Shown: piece by piece, positions 33,679 through 42,186 of the stretch
Layout of the letters: each line of letters opens with the position of its first letter
Numbering within the stretch: position 1 is the stretch's first letter
Assembly (NCBI GenBank): GCA_022729735.1
Contig: DZAY01000007.1
Location: 1-60,504 of the forward strand
Direction of reading: 5' to 3'
Length of the DNA stretch: 60,504 nucleotides
Origin: Helicobacter cetorum
GTDB lineage: Bacteria; Campylobacterota; Campylobacteria; Campylobacterales; DZAY01
Notes under the pieces: generated by a model
Seen by the model: only the letters and a program-made list of their open reading frames with translations
Databases searched by the model: none
What the model was told of the DNA's origin: nothing
Made by a program: the position numbers and the translations under genes

Positions 33679-36600
33679 TCATATCAATTTCTTTTTTTGT
33701 ATTTTTATTATATTCTTCTTGTGCTTGCTTAACAATTTTAATCAATTTTCCAATTTCATTTTCTCTGTTTTTATACCAATCAACAGACCAAATTCTATAT
33801 ACTTTCCAACCAAGAGTTTCTAATACTTCTTGTTTTAATCTATCTCTATCTCTTGCTGATTTTGATGAATGATATGTTGCTCCATCACATTCTATTGCTA
33901 ATACAAAATCATTAGGATTTTCTAAAGATTTAACTGATAAGTCAATAAAATAACCAGCTACTCCAACTTGTGGAACACATTCGTATCCACAATCCTTTAA
34001 GATATTATAAACAGATATTTCAAATTCAGAATCAAAGTCTTTATTTGTAATTTTTGGAGATTCAAAAATAATACCTTGTTCTAAATAATTTAAAAAAGCC
34101 TTAAATTCTCTAACTCCTCTTGAACTATTTTCAGAAACTATAATATCGCTACTTCTCATTGAAGTAAAGACTTCCATTTTTTGCTTAGCACGAGTAACTA
34201 ATACATTTAATCTTCTCCATCCCATATCAGAATTTATTGGACCAAATCTTTGATATATTTTTCCTGTATCTTTATCTTTTCCAAAAGTAGTTGAAATAAA
34301 AATTACATCTCTTTCATCGCCTTGAATATTTTCAAGATTTTTTACAAAAAATGGCTCACTTGTATTTGACCAAGAAGAAATATATTCAGAAATCACTGCT
34401 GACTCTTTTTCTTTTTCATCAATCATATCTTGAATTAAATCTCTTTGTGTTGAGTTAAATGTTCCGACTCCAATTGACTTTTTGGGTTGATTTTTCATTT
34501 GCTTTTCTAAATGTTCAATAATATTTTTTGCTTCTATTTCATTTTTACTACTTTGATAAATAGAATCTTCTATATAGTGATATTTAATTCCTAATTCTTC
34601 ATTATTTTTATTTGATGGAGAAGGAAAAACTATAAGATTTCCATCGTAAAATTGTTTATTAGAAAAATAAATTAAACTTTCATGTTGTGAACGATAATGC
34701 CATCTTAATTGTCTAATAGGTTTATATAAATTCAAACAAATATCAAGAATAGATTCGCTTTCACTTGCTACTGTATCATCATCTTCATTTTTATTTATAG
34801 AATCAAAGAATGATGTTGGTGGCAATTGTTTAGGGTCTCCAACTATTACAATTTGTTTTACACGAGCAATTGAACCTAATGCTTCTTCTGGTTTTAATTG
34901 AGAAGCTTCATCAATAATTAATATATCAAACTCAATTTGATTAGGTGGCAAATATTGAGCTACAGACAGTGGACTCATCATAAAACAAGGTTTTAAAGCT
35001 TTTAAAGTTTCAGATGCTCTTGCTACTAATTGTCTTATAGGAATATGTCGTTTCTTTTTATTAATTTCATTTTCAAGTAATCCATATTCTGTTAAGTCAC
35101 TTTTTCTTCCTCCTCTATGTCCATAAATAATTTCTTTTTGACTTATTAAATGTTTAACTTTCTTTTTATTTAAATTTATTAGATTTTCATCTAATTCTTT
35201 AAATATTTTTATTGTTTGTTCATGATAAATTCTATTAAATTTATTAAAAATTTTATTTTCTTCAAATATTATTTTTAATAATGTGTTATAAAAATTATAT
35301 TTAAAATTATTAACAATTTCATCAAGAGGCAATTTTTGTTCATCAAATTTTTCAATAATTGCATCTAATCCAAAATTTTTCAAATCTTTAATTATTTGTT
35401 GATAATCAATCCAAATTGATAAAGTTTTTTTATTATCATTGATATTATCTAATTTTTCTATATATGTAGATATTTTAGTCGTATTTTCTCCAAAAAAACT
35501 GTCGTTGATAGTCACTTTTTTTTCTATTTCTGTATAAATAATATTTATTTTTTCTTGCTGTTTTGCTATATTTCTTAGTATATTAAATATATCAAAATCT
35601 TTATATAACTCCTTTCTTAAATTTACATCTAAATATGAATTAGAAATATAATTATATAAATTTTTTGTATTTAAAACGATGTTATATGTTTTATCTGATA
35701 AATCAAAAGCCAAATTAGATATTTTTTTACCATATTTTATGAAATCTTCAAAATTAGAAGCTAAGTCATTTATCTCAATATCATATTTTTTTATTATTTC
35801 AAAAATCTCATCTAAATTAGTATTATTTTTTAATAATTTAAATAATTCACTTTCAAATTCATTGTTTTTATTAATATTTGTAGTTTTATAAATAGAGATT
35901 ATATAACATTCAATATTACGATTTATTTTTTCTAATTTGTCTTTAAATAAAATAATATCTACATCATTCTTGTCATAATAAAGTTTATTTAAAAAACTTT
36001 TATTACTTTTTTCTTCAAGTTCAATTATTGAATTATTATATAATTCTAAGATAGAAGATAGTGAATCTTTGTAAGATATAAGTAAATTATACTTTTTAGA
36101 ATTTCCACTTATTAATAAATTTAATATTTCAGAAATATTTATTTTTTCTTTAAGAGTCAAAAACCAATTATATAATATTTCAATTTTTTTAACTTCTGTT
36201 TTTGTTCCTTCAAAAAGCCTTCCAAAATATTTTTTATAATGGCTGTTTTGCTCCAATTCATTTTTAAACACTATATAATCTTTTATTTGATTTACTATAT
36301 TATCCCATTCATTTTTATCATTTGGTAATGAATTAACTAAAATATTGTCAATTTTAATCTTAGCTTGTTTATATTCATTAGAAAAAAAACTAAAAACAGA
36401 ATTTTTCTTTTTCTTTATTATAGTCTCAATAGAATGGATTTCTTGAATTGAAATATTATCAACTTCATTTATATTAGAAATATTTGATAATAAATCTTTT
36501 TTAGTTTGGTATTTCAATAAATCTGTTTTTATATTATTAAGTATTGTAGAGAAAGAGCTATCAAAATAGTTTTCATTTATAGCACAGTATAAGTCTAAAT

Positions 36601-38719
36601 TAATATTTTGTAAGTGTTTGATTCCTATATTTAATTGATAAATATATTCCATATTGTTATTATTAGACAGATTAGTTTCATTTTTTATATGTTTTAATAT
36701 TTTATCTATTTTAGCAATATTTAAAATAATTTTTTCAAATAATTCATTGTTTTCTTTTAAATTTTGTATATTTTCTATTATATTCGATGCTTTATTTTTG
36801 ATAATTAAATAGTTATCCAAAAAATCATTATAAACACTGTGATTAAGTTCAAAATTAGCTAAAAGTTTTTTTGAAATGTTTTCAATTTTCAGATTATAAA
36901 ATTTTTTAATGAAAGTAAAAATATTTTTACTTTCATTATATTCATTAGAAATATTCAAGTTTAATTTTTGAAATTCTTTTTGAATTTCAATTAAATTAAA
37001 TTTTAAAAGTTCAAGATTTTCTGTAAAAGAATCAATATCGCTAAAGTTTAAATTTTTAGTATCTAAACCATTCCAATAAAAAATTTTAAAATCATATTCT
37101 TTTAAAATTTTTTCATATTTTTGAAGTTCTTCTACAATATTTGAAAATTCAGAATTACTGTATTTACTTGCATTTGGAATATTAAATGTTAAATACTTTG
37201 AAGAATTATTATATTTCTCAACCAACCAAAAAATAGTATATATCTTTTTATTTATTGCTCCATAAGGTTTATGTAATAATTCTATATACTCTTTTAATTC
37301 CTTCTTTTTATTTTCAATTTGTTCTATGGTAGTTTTTATATCATAAATATCTTCATATTTTGTATCTATTCTCTTTTTTATACTATCTAAAACCTTTACT
37401 TTTTGAGACTTATTACTATGTAATTCTAAACAAAAATCATCAAGACCAACTTTATTAAGTCTTTTATGAACTACTTCTAATGCAGCAAGTTTTTCAGACA
37501 CAAATAAAACAGATTTTCCTTTTGACAATAAAACAGCTATTAAATTAGAAATTGTTTGAGATTTACCTGTTCCAGGAGGTCCTTCGATTACAATATTTTT
37601 TCCACTCATAACATCAAAAATAGCACTATGTTGAGAAGAATCAGCATTCATGACAAGAGGAATATCATTAGCTATTTTATTTGAATCTATATCATATTCT
37701 TCTCTAAACATAGATATATTAGATGTTTTTTTTCCTTCAAATATATCTATAAATATATCTTTTTTAGATAATGGTATTCCATTTTGCCAATTTTCTTCCT
37801 TTAAGTCTTGGTACATTAAAATTTTGTCAAATTTAAAAAAATCTATAGCTATTTCATTTTTTAATGACCAATCTTTTTGATATTCAATAACTATTTTTAC
37901 TTGTTTTAAATAATCACAATATTCTGTATCTTCTGTTAATTCAGGAAGAATAATTCCATAGTCATTATTGAGTTTTTCAGCTAATGATTTATTTGTATCT
38001 ATTCCAGTTCCACTATATTCTAATGTAAATTCATATTTATTATTTTTCTTTTCTTTATTTAAAATAATAGGAATTGCTATTAATGGAGAATTTATATATT
38101 CTTCTGAATTTTTAGCTTCTTTCCATTTCAATAAACCAAGAATTAGATAAAGCATACTGGAGCCAGTTTCTTCAATTATAGCTCTTGCATCTCTTTCTAT
38201 AGATATTAGTATTTTTTCCATTTCATTTGAATAATGTAAAGTTTGCAAAAAATAGTCTGTATATTTTTCTTCCACACTAGATCTATTTAAATCAACTTTT
38301 GGAAGTTCTTTTGAAATATTAAAACCTAATTCATTTGCTCTTTCTTCAGCAGTAAATAATATTTGTTTTTGAAGTTCTTTTTTTTCTTCTTCTAATTTAT
38401 CAAGGATAGCGAATAGTTCTTTTTTTTTAATTTCATCTTGATTTTTAGTTGCTTCTTTCAACTTATCTTTATTATCAGCAATTTTTTCATTAAGCTTTAC
38501 TAAATCTTCTTTTGAAATTAAAGGGTCAGGTATAAATTTGAATTGAAATTTCTTTTCTTCTTTTAATAAATAATTGTAAATAAATTCAGTAGATTCATCT
38601 ATTATTATAAGGTTTTTGGATTTATTTGGTCTTTTATAATTAATAAGTTTATTTTTTTTTGATATATCTATTAATTTATTTCTTAATTCATTTATACCTT
38701 TTAAAACTAAATTACTCAT
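33668..38719 (-). CDS. DUF4011-helicase-Vsr protein, candidate anti-phage defence
   Basis: This 1683-residue protein begins with a DUF4011-type domain (INELRNKLIDISKKNKLINY). Walker A GPPGTGKSQTISN of a SF1 (UPF1-like AAA_11/12) helicase lies near residue 380. Residues about 480-1180 are a long, coiled, Asn/Lys/Ile-rich insert. Then come Walker B LIIDEASQLKPEEA near 1265, VGDPKQLPPTSFF, RWHYRSQHESL and VLVTRAKQKMEVF. The C-terminus (about 1580-1675) is a Vsr/MTES_1575-like nuclease: AIECDGATYH, RDRDRLKQEVLETLGW, YRIWS. Single proteins of this architecture have been reported as defence genes (Hhe-like); that function is inferred here. The codon composition of the middle part is even more AT-rich than the neighbours. 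It lies next to tRNA-Ser and a transposase fragment. Confidence 0.85.
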   Translation of the reverse strand: MSNLVLKGINELRNKLIDISKKNKLINYKRPNKSKNLIIIDESTEFIYNYLLKEEKKFQFKFIPDPLISKEDLVKLNEKIADNKDKLKEATKNQDEIKKKELFAILDKLEEEKKELQKQILFTAEERANELGFNISKELPKVDLNRSSVEEKYTDYFLQTLHYSNEMEKILISIERDARAIIEETGSSMLYLILGLLKWKEAKNSEEYINSPLIAIPIILNKEKKNNKYEFTLEYSGTGIDTNKSLAEKLNNDYGIILPELTEDTEYCDYLKQVKIVIEYQKDWSLKNEIAIDFFKFDKILMYQDLKEENWQNGIPLSKKDIFIDIFEGKKTSNISMFREEYDIDSNKIANDIPLVMNADSSQHSAIFDVMSGKNIVIEGPPGTGKSQTISNLIAVLLSKGKSVLFVSEKLAALEVVHKRLNKVGLDDFCLELHSNKSQKVKVLDSIKKRIDTKYEDIYDIKTTIEQIENKKKELKEYIELLHKPYGAINKKIYTIFWLVEKYNNSSKYLTFNIPNASKYSNSEFSNIVEELQKYEKILKEYDFKIFYWNGLDTKNLNFSDIDSFTENLELLKFNLIEIQKEFQKLNLNISNEYNESKNIFTFIKKFYNLKIENISKKLLANFELNHSVYNDFLDNYLIIKNKASNIIENIQNLKENNELFEKIILNIAKIDKILKHIKNETNLSNNNNMEYIYQLNIGIKHLQNINLDLYCAINENYFDSSFSTILNNIKTDLLKYQTKKDLLSNISNINEVDNISIQEIHSIETIIKKKKNSVFSFFSNEYKQAKIKIDNILVNSLPNDKNEWDNIVNQIKDYIVFKNELEQNSHYKKYFGRLFEGTKTEVKKIEILYNWFLTLKEKINISEILNLLISGNSKKYNLLISYKDSLSSILELYNNSIIELEEKSNKSFLNKLYYDKNDVDIILFKDKLEKINRNIECYIISIYKTTNINKNNEFESELFKLLKNNTNLDEIFEIIKKYDIEINDLASNFEDFIKYGKKISNLAFDLSDKTYNIVLNTKNLYNYISNSYLDVNLRKELYKDFDIFNILRNIAKQQEKINIIYTEIEKKVTINDSFFGENTTKISTYIEKLDNINDNKKTLSIWIDYQQIIKDLKNFGLDAIIEKFDEQKLPLDEIVNNFKYNFYNTLLKIIFEENKIFNKFNRIYHEQTIKIFKELDENLINLNKKKVKHLISQKEIIYGHRGGRKSDLTEYGLLENEINKKKRHIPIRQLVARASETLKALKPCFMMSPLSVAQYLPPNQIEFDILIIDEASQLKPEEALGSIARVKQIVIVGDPKQLPPTSFFDSINKNEDDDTVASESESILDICLNLYKPIRQLRWHYRSQHESLIYFSNKQFYDGNLIVFPSPSNKNNEELGIKYHYIEDSIYQSSKNEIEAKNIIEHLEKQMKNQPKKSIGVGTFNSTQRDLIQDMIDEKEKESAVISEYISSWSNTSEPFFVKNLENIQGDERDVIFISTTFGKDKDTGKIYQRFGPINSDMGWRRLNVLVTRAKQKMEVFTSMRSSDIIVSENSSRGVREFKAFLNYLEQGIIFESPKITNKDFDSEFEISVYNILKDCGYECVPQVGVAGYFIDLSVKSLENPNDFVLAIECDGATYHSSKSARDRDRLKQEVLETLGWKVYRIWSVDWYKNRENEIGKLIKIVKQAQEEYNKNTKKEIDMNDK

Positions 38720-38789
38720 TTATCACCTTCTTTGTTTTTTATAATTTTACTACATATTAGATAAATTATTGACTTTTTAATATTCACTA

Positions 38790-38810
38790 TATCACCTGAG
38801 TTCGACAATA
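38790..38810 (+). repeat. copy 1 of an unexplained direct repeat
   Basis: The motif CACCTGAGTTCGACAAT, preceded by TAT, recurs at 42075 as CACCTAAGTTCGATAAT in the same orientation. It lies 34 bases upstream of a transposase-like fragment, so it could be a terminal repeat of a decayed element. Confidence 0.55.
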
Positions 38811-38843
38811 GATTTTTATGTTAAAATAGCAAAAAGAGTATAT

Positions 38844-38978
38844 ATGTCTGAATATAGTTTAGTAGAGATTTTTTGTAAATTGGATGATTTTTATGAAAAA
38901 TTTGAGATTGAGTTTTCAAAAAAAATGATAGAAGATGGTAGTCAAAAATCAAAAAGTGGAATAGTTTTTGGATATTGA
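38844..38978 (+). pseudogene. N-terminal fragment of an IS982-like transposase
   Basis: A 44-codon frame reads MSEYSLVEIFCKLDDFYEKF, then EIEFSKKMIEDGSQKSKSG, and stops. The EIFCxxDDF segment resembles the N-terminus of IS982-type transposases (about 290 residues). The catalytic DDE region is missing. What follows runs into the end of the opposite-strand ATPase gene. It is probably the remnant of a larger element. Confidence 0.5.
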
Positions 38979-39002
38979 AACCGTTGTTGAAGATAACTTT
39001 CA

Positions 39003-40073
39003 TTAATTAACCATTAAAGCCCATTCAAGAAAAGGTGTTGCTTCAAGTTTGAATTTTTGATAATTTTTTGAATAACTAAAATTTATTGTAATAATTTCTA
39101 TCTCTTCGATTTGTAGCTCAAAAATCTCTTTTGAAACTCGAATAACTCTCTTTTCTATTCCAACTTCATCTACAAAAGGGATTGTAATGAGTGCTTTTTT
39201 TTGAGATGGGATATAAAATGTCAAAAAATTTGTGTAGTAAATATCGTTATATCTATTTGAGAGTTCTAAAAATACCATATTTTCAAAAACTCTTGCAAAA
39301 TCTTTTTTGAAACTTGTCGCTTCAAATAGTGCAAAACTAAAGCTAAATATCTTTTTTGGTGCTTTTGGTTGATTAAATCGCTCAACTAAAAATATTATTT
39401 CTCGCTCAACTAATGATTTGGAGAATTGATAAAGTCTATCTTTTGAAATTTTAATTTCAGATTTTAGAATATTAAATAGTTGAAAAAGTGTCAATTTATT
39501 TGATATATTTTTTATAAATTCAACTAAAATTTGAACTTCAACACTGTCATGTGTTATTAATCTGATAATTTCTTGATGTCGTTGTAATTTTTTCAATTCT
39601 ACAAGTGAAATAATTTCAGGCAGATTTCCATCTTTTAGAAATTGATTAAATGAACTATTTATGCTTTGAAACTTTCTATCAAATGAGATATACTCTTCAA
39701 AATCCAAAGGTTTAATATGCAAATATTTAAACTCATTTAAGTTTCTATATTTATCAGAAATGATTATTAACTGCTCAACTTTTGGCAATTCAATTTGAAA
39801 ATTAAAACTATCAAATACAATAAGTTTAATGAAATTTTGCTCAATAAATTGCTCTAAAATAGCTGTTGTTATATTTTTTACTCTAATATCTGCAAAATCT
39901 ATATATAAAAATTTTCTGTTTTGATGAGTTAAAAAATCATATACAAGTGAGCTTTTGCCAGATTTTGGTGAGCCATAAATGTATAGTTTATTAAACTCCA
40001 TATCAATTTTAACTTTTCGCTCAAAAAATAGACTCTTTTTTAAGCCACTTTCATATAACTCTTCTAATATCAA
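39003..40073 (-). CDS. AAA-type ATP-binding protein (AAA_14-like)
   Basis: This 356-residue protein has Walker A YGSPKSGKSSLV near residues 33-44, strand LYIDFADIRV, and a Walker B-like FIKLIVFDSFN. LHIKPLDFEEYISFD is typical of the AAA_14/DUF4143 type, followed by a winged-helix-like middle (LTLFQLFNILKSEIKISKDRLYQF) and a C-terminal nuclease-like or beta domain. The function is unknown; many relatives are linked to mobile or toxin-like loci, but in this phylum the gene is often single. It starts at TTG overlapping the stop of the lipoprotein gene (TTGA), so the two are co-translated. Confidence 0.7.
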   Translation of the reverse strand: MILEELYESGLKKSLFFERKVKIDMEFNKLYIYGSPKSGKSSLVYDFLTHQNRKFLYIDFADIRVKNITTAILEQFIEQNFIKLIVFDSFNFQIELPKVEQLIIISDKYRNLNEFKYLHIKPLDFEEYISFDRKFQSINSSFNQFLKDGNLPEIISLVELKKLQRHQEIIRLITHDSVEVQILVEFIKNISNKLTLFQLFNILKSEIKISKDRLYQFSKSLVEREIIFLVERFNQPKAPKKIFSFSFALFEATSFKKDFARVFENMVFLELSNRYNDIYYTNFLTFYIPSQKKALITIPFVDEVGIEKRVIRVSKEIFELQIEEIEIITINFSYSKNYQKFKLEATPFLEWALMVN

Positions 40074-41068
40074 AATCCAAATACTCCACTATCTAACTCT
40101 TTTAATTTTTTGCCAAACTCTTTTGAAGCATTCCCAAAAGCAATGGAATAACTATTTGCTGATTTACCAACGGAATCTATAATTTTTGAAAAAATCACCT
40201 CATCATCTACTATAAAGTTTATTGTAGTTGTAACTTTGCTAATATAAAATCCATACATTTCGGACTCTTTTTTATCACTTTTTAGTTTTACTACTATTTC
40301 AGAATTTTTACTAATTTTAAAACCTTGAATATTTAAAAAGTTTATTAACTCACGATGAAATTCGCCATCTCCATAAACATCAAATGAGATATTTGAGATA
40401 ATTTTTTCTAATTTTATTAGATATGAGTTGTATTTATTTATATAACTTTGAGAGTTAAAGTTTGGGTCTAAAATTGAGATTATATAACTATTTGAAGTTG
40501 CCAACTCTAAATCATTTTTTAAAAGTTTAAAATCTTGCAAAGCTTCAAAACTATTTTTTGATATAGCTTCTTCATAAGCAATATCTATCTTTTTATCGAT
40601 ATTACTAAGCTCTGCCATCTTATGATTTAGTAGTTTAACTCTGCTAACTTTCATAATAATATAGTAATCTCTATCTATTTTTTCACTTTTTTCAATAGTT
40701 GGCTCAATTAAAGTGAGTTTTTTTACTTCCATTTCAATTTTGTGTGATATAGATGAAGAAAAAGTTTCACTTCCATTTATATTTTTTAACTGCTCATCTT
40801 TTTTGAATTTAGAGCTAATATCCACACTCAAATTTGCAACAATTCCATTTAGTGCTTCAGCTTTTGCACTCTCTAATTTACTCCCAACACCAACACCATA
40901 CAAATATTCTGCACTGTTTTGTGGAGGATTTAAATACCAATTTGGAATTTGTCTAACTTCTATCTTTTCATTATTACTATTAAATGATGTTTGTATTGAG
41001 AATAATGATAAGTTTGAACATCCAAAAAAACTAAACATAATAAATAACAAAATTGATAATTTAAACAT
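40070..41068 (-). CDS. LPP20-type lipoprotein
   Basis: This 332-residue protein has a lipobox FSFFGC (Cys17) after a hydrophobic leader. The LPP20-like domain begins with IPNWYLNPPQNSAEYLYGVG and continues LESAKAEALNGIVANLSVDI, the alpha/beta pattern seen in Helicobacter LPP20 and FlgP-like proteins. A second domain (about 215-332) resembles the SAM/LPP20 repeats as well. It is probably anchored to the outer membrane. It is translationally coupled to the downstream ATPase, so the two proteins may work together. Confidence 0.75.
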   Translation of the reverse strand: MFKLSILLFIMFSFFGCSNLSLFSIQTSFNSNNEKIEVRQIPNWYLNPPQNSAEYLYGVGVGSKLESAKAEALNGIVANLSVDISSKFKKDEQLKNINGSETFSSSISHKIEMEVKKLTLIEPTIEKSEKIDRDYYIIMKVSRVKLLNHKMAELSNIDKKIDIAYEEAISKNSFEALQDFKLLKNDLELATSNSYIISILDPNFNSQSYINKYNSYLIKLEKIISNISFDVYGDGEFHRELINFLNIQGFKISKNSEIVVKLKSDKKESEMYGFYISKVTTTINFIVDDEVIFSKIIDSVGKSANSYSIAFGNASKEFGKKLKELDSGVFGF

Positions 41069-41100
41069 TCACAAACCTTATCTTTTCTTATATTATAACA

Positions 41101-41126
41101 AAAAAGATTTTTAATATAATCTTTTT
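41101..41126 (+). promoter_or_regulatory. promoter with inverted repeat upstream of the epimerase gene
   Basis: TATAAT at 41115-41120 overlaps the right arm of an inverted repeat AAAAAGATT / AATCTTTTT. It is 53 bases before the start of the epimerase and in the divergent gap to the LPP20 gene. Confidence 0.4.
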
Positions 41127-41172
41127 AAGAAAAAAGAGGTAATATTAATTTATCTTAACTTGGAGTGTGTAT

Positions 41173-42012
41173 ATGATAGTAGCAATTAGTGGAGCATCGG
41201 GGTTTGTTGGAAAACATATTGTTCGGAGTTTAAAAGATGATGGATACGAGATTATCCCACTAAGTAGAAATGATTTTGATAACATTGATAAGTTATATGA
41301 TAAAACCAAAGATGCAGAAATTTTTATAAATTTAGCAGGTGTGCCAATTCTTGGTAGATGGAGTGAGGATTATAAAAAAAGTTTATATAATAGTCGAATA
41401 GATACAACAAAAAAGATGGTAGAAGTAGCAAATCGCTCAACAAAATCAAAGCTATTTATATCTACATCAGCAGTTGGAATATATGACAATATAGGGACTT
41501 ATAGTGAATATGATAGCAATTATGGAAATGATTTTTTGGCAAATTTATGCAAAGATTGGGAAAAGGAAGCTATGAATGCTAAATGTAGAGTTGTCATATT
41601 TAGATTTGGAATAGTTATGGGAAGTGATGGAGGAGCATTTGCTAAGATGTTACCACCATTTAAATTAGGTCTTGGTGGGACTATTGGAAATGGAAGACAA
41701 TACTTCTCATTTATTCATATTTCGGATTTGGTGAGAGCATTTATGTTTGTAATCTCTAATGAAAATACAAAAGATGTATATAATTTAACTGCACCAGAGC
41801 CAACAACAAATTTAGGATTGACAAAAGCAATTGGCAAAAAACTACATAGACCAGCATTTTTACCACTTCCAGAATTTGTATTAAAGCTTATATTTGGTGA
41901 AGGTGCAAAAGTTTTAGTTGATGGACAAAGTGCAATTCCTAAACGACTATTAGACGAAGGATTTAAATTTATGTTTCACAATATTGAAGATACAGTTGAT
42001 GGACTTCTATAA
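41173..42012 (+). CDS. TIGR01777-family NAD(P)-dependent epimerase (YfcH-like)
   Basis: This 279-residue short-chain dehydrogenase-like protein has the Rossmann motif GASGFVGKHIV at the N-terminus, NLAGVPILGRWSEDYK, STSAVGIYD with the catalytic-type Tyr, and FRFGIVMGSDGGAFAKMLPPF. These are the hallmarks of TIGR01777 (SulA/YfcH). The role is unclear; some members act in cell division or sugar metabolism. I choose ATG 41173, which follows GGAG at seven bases, over GTG 41167. No gene lies directly downstream in the same direction. Confidence 0.85.
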   Translation: MIVAISGASGFVGKHIVRSLKDDGYEIIPLSRNDFDNIDKLYDKTKDAEIFINLAGVPILGRWSEDYKKSLYNSRIDTTKKMVEVANRSTKSKLFISTSAVGIYDNIGTYSEYDSNYGNDFLANLCKDWEKEAMNAKCRVVIFRFGIVMGSDGGAFAKMLPPFKLGLGGTIGNGRQYFSFIHISDLVRAFMFVISNENTKDVYNLTAPEPTTNLGLTKAIGKKLHRPAFLPLPEFVLKLIFGEGAKVLVDGQSAIPKRLLDEGFKFMFHNIEDTVDGLL

Positions 42013-42074
42013 GAGTTAGATTAATTCTAACTCTTTAAAAATCTTCAATTACTATCTTTTGTTCAAGCATAATC

Positions 42075-42094
42075 TATCACCTAAGTTCGATAAT
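42075..42094 (+). repeat. copy 2 of the unexplained direct repeat
   Basis: CACCTAAGTTCGATAAT, preceded by TAT, differs from the copy at 38790 at two positions only. It lies in a gene-free gap between the epimerase and ligA ends, which otherwise holds nothing I recognise. Confidence 0.55.
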
Positions 42095-42186
42095 TAATTT
42101 GTTTGAAAGTTAGATAAATAGGGAATTTAGTTTCTTAAAAAGCCTAAACTTTGTAGAAAAAGAAGAAAATATTTAAAAAATTTGGA

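Noticed and set aside
33484-38820. An integrated element bounded by att repeats of tRNA-Ser(GCT)
   Set aside because: The last bases of the tRNA are not repeated near 38.8 kb or elsewhere in the window, and no integrase gene is present.
38821-39003. Minus-strand 60-codon frame in the gap before the ATPase gene
   Set aside because: No ribosome site and low-complexity Leu/Phe-rich peptide; the plus-strand transposase fragment explains the stretch better.
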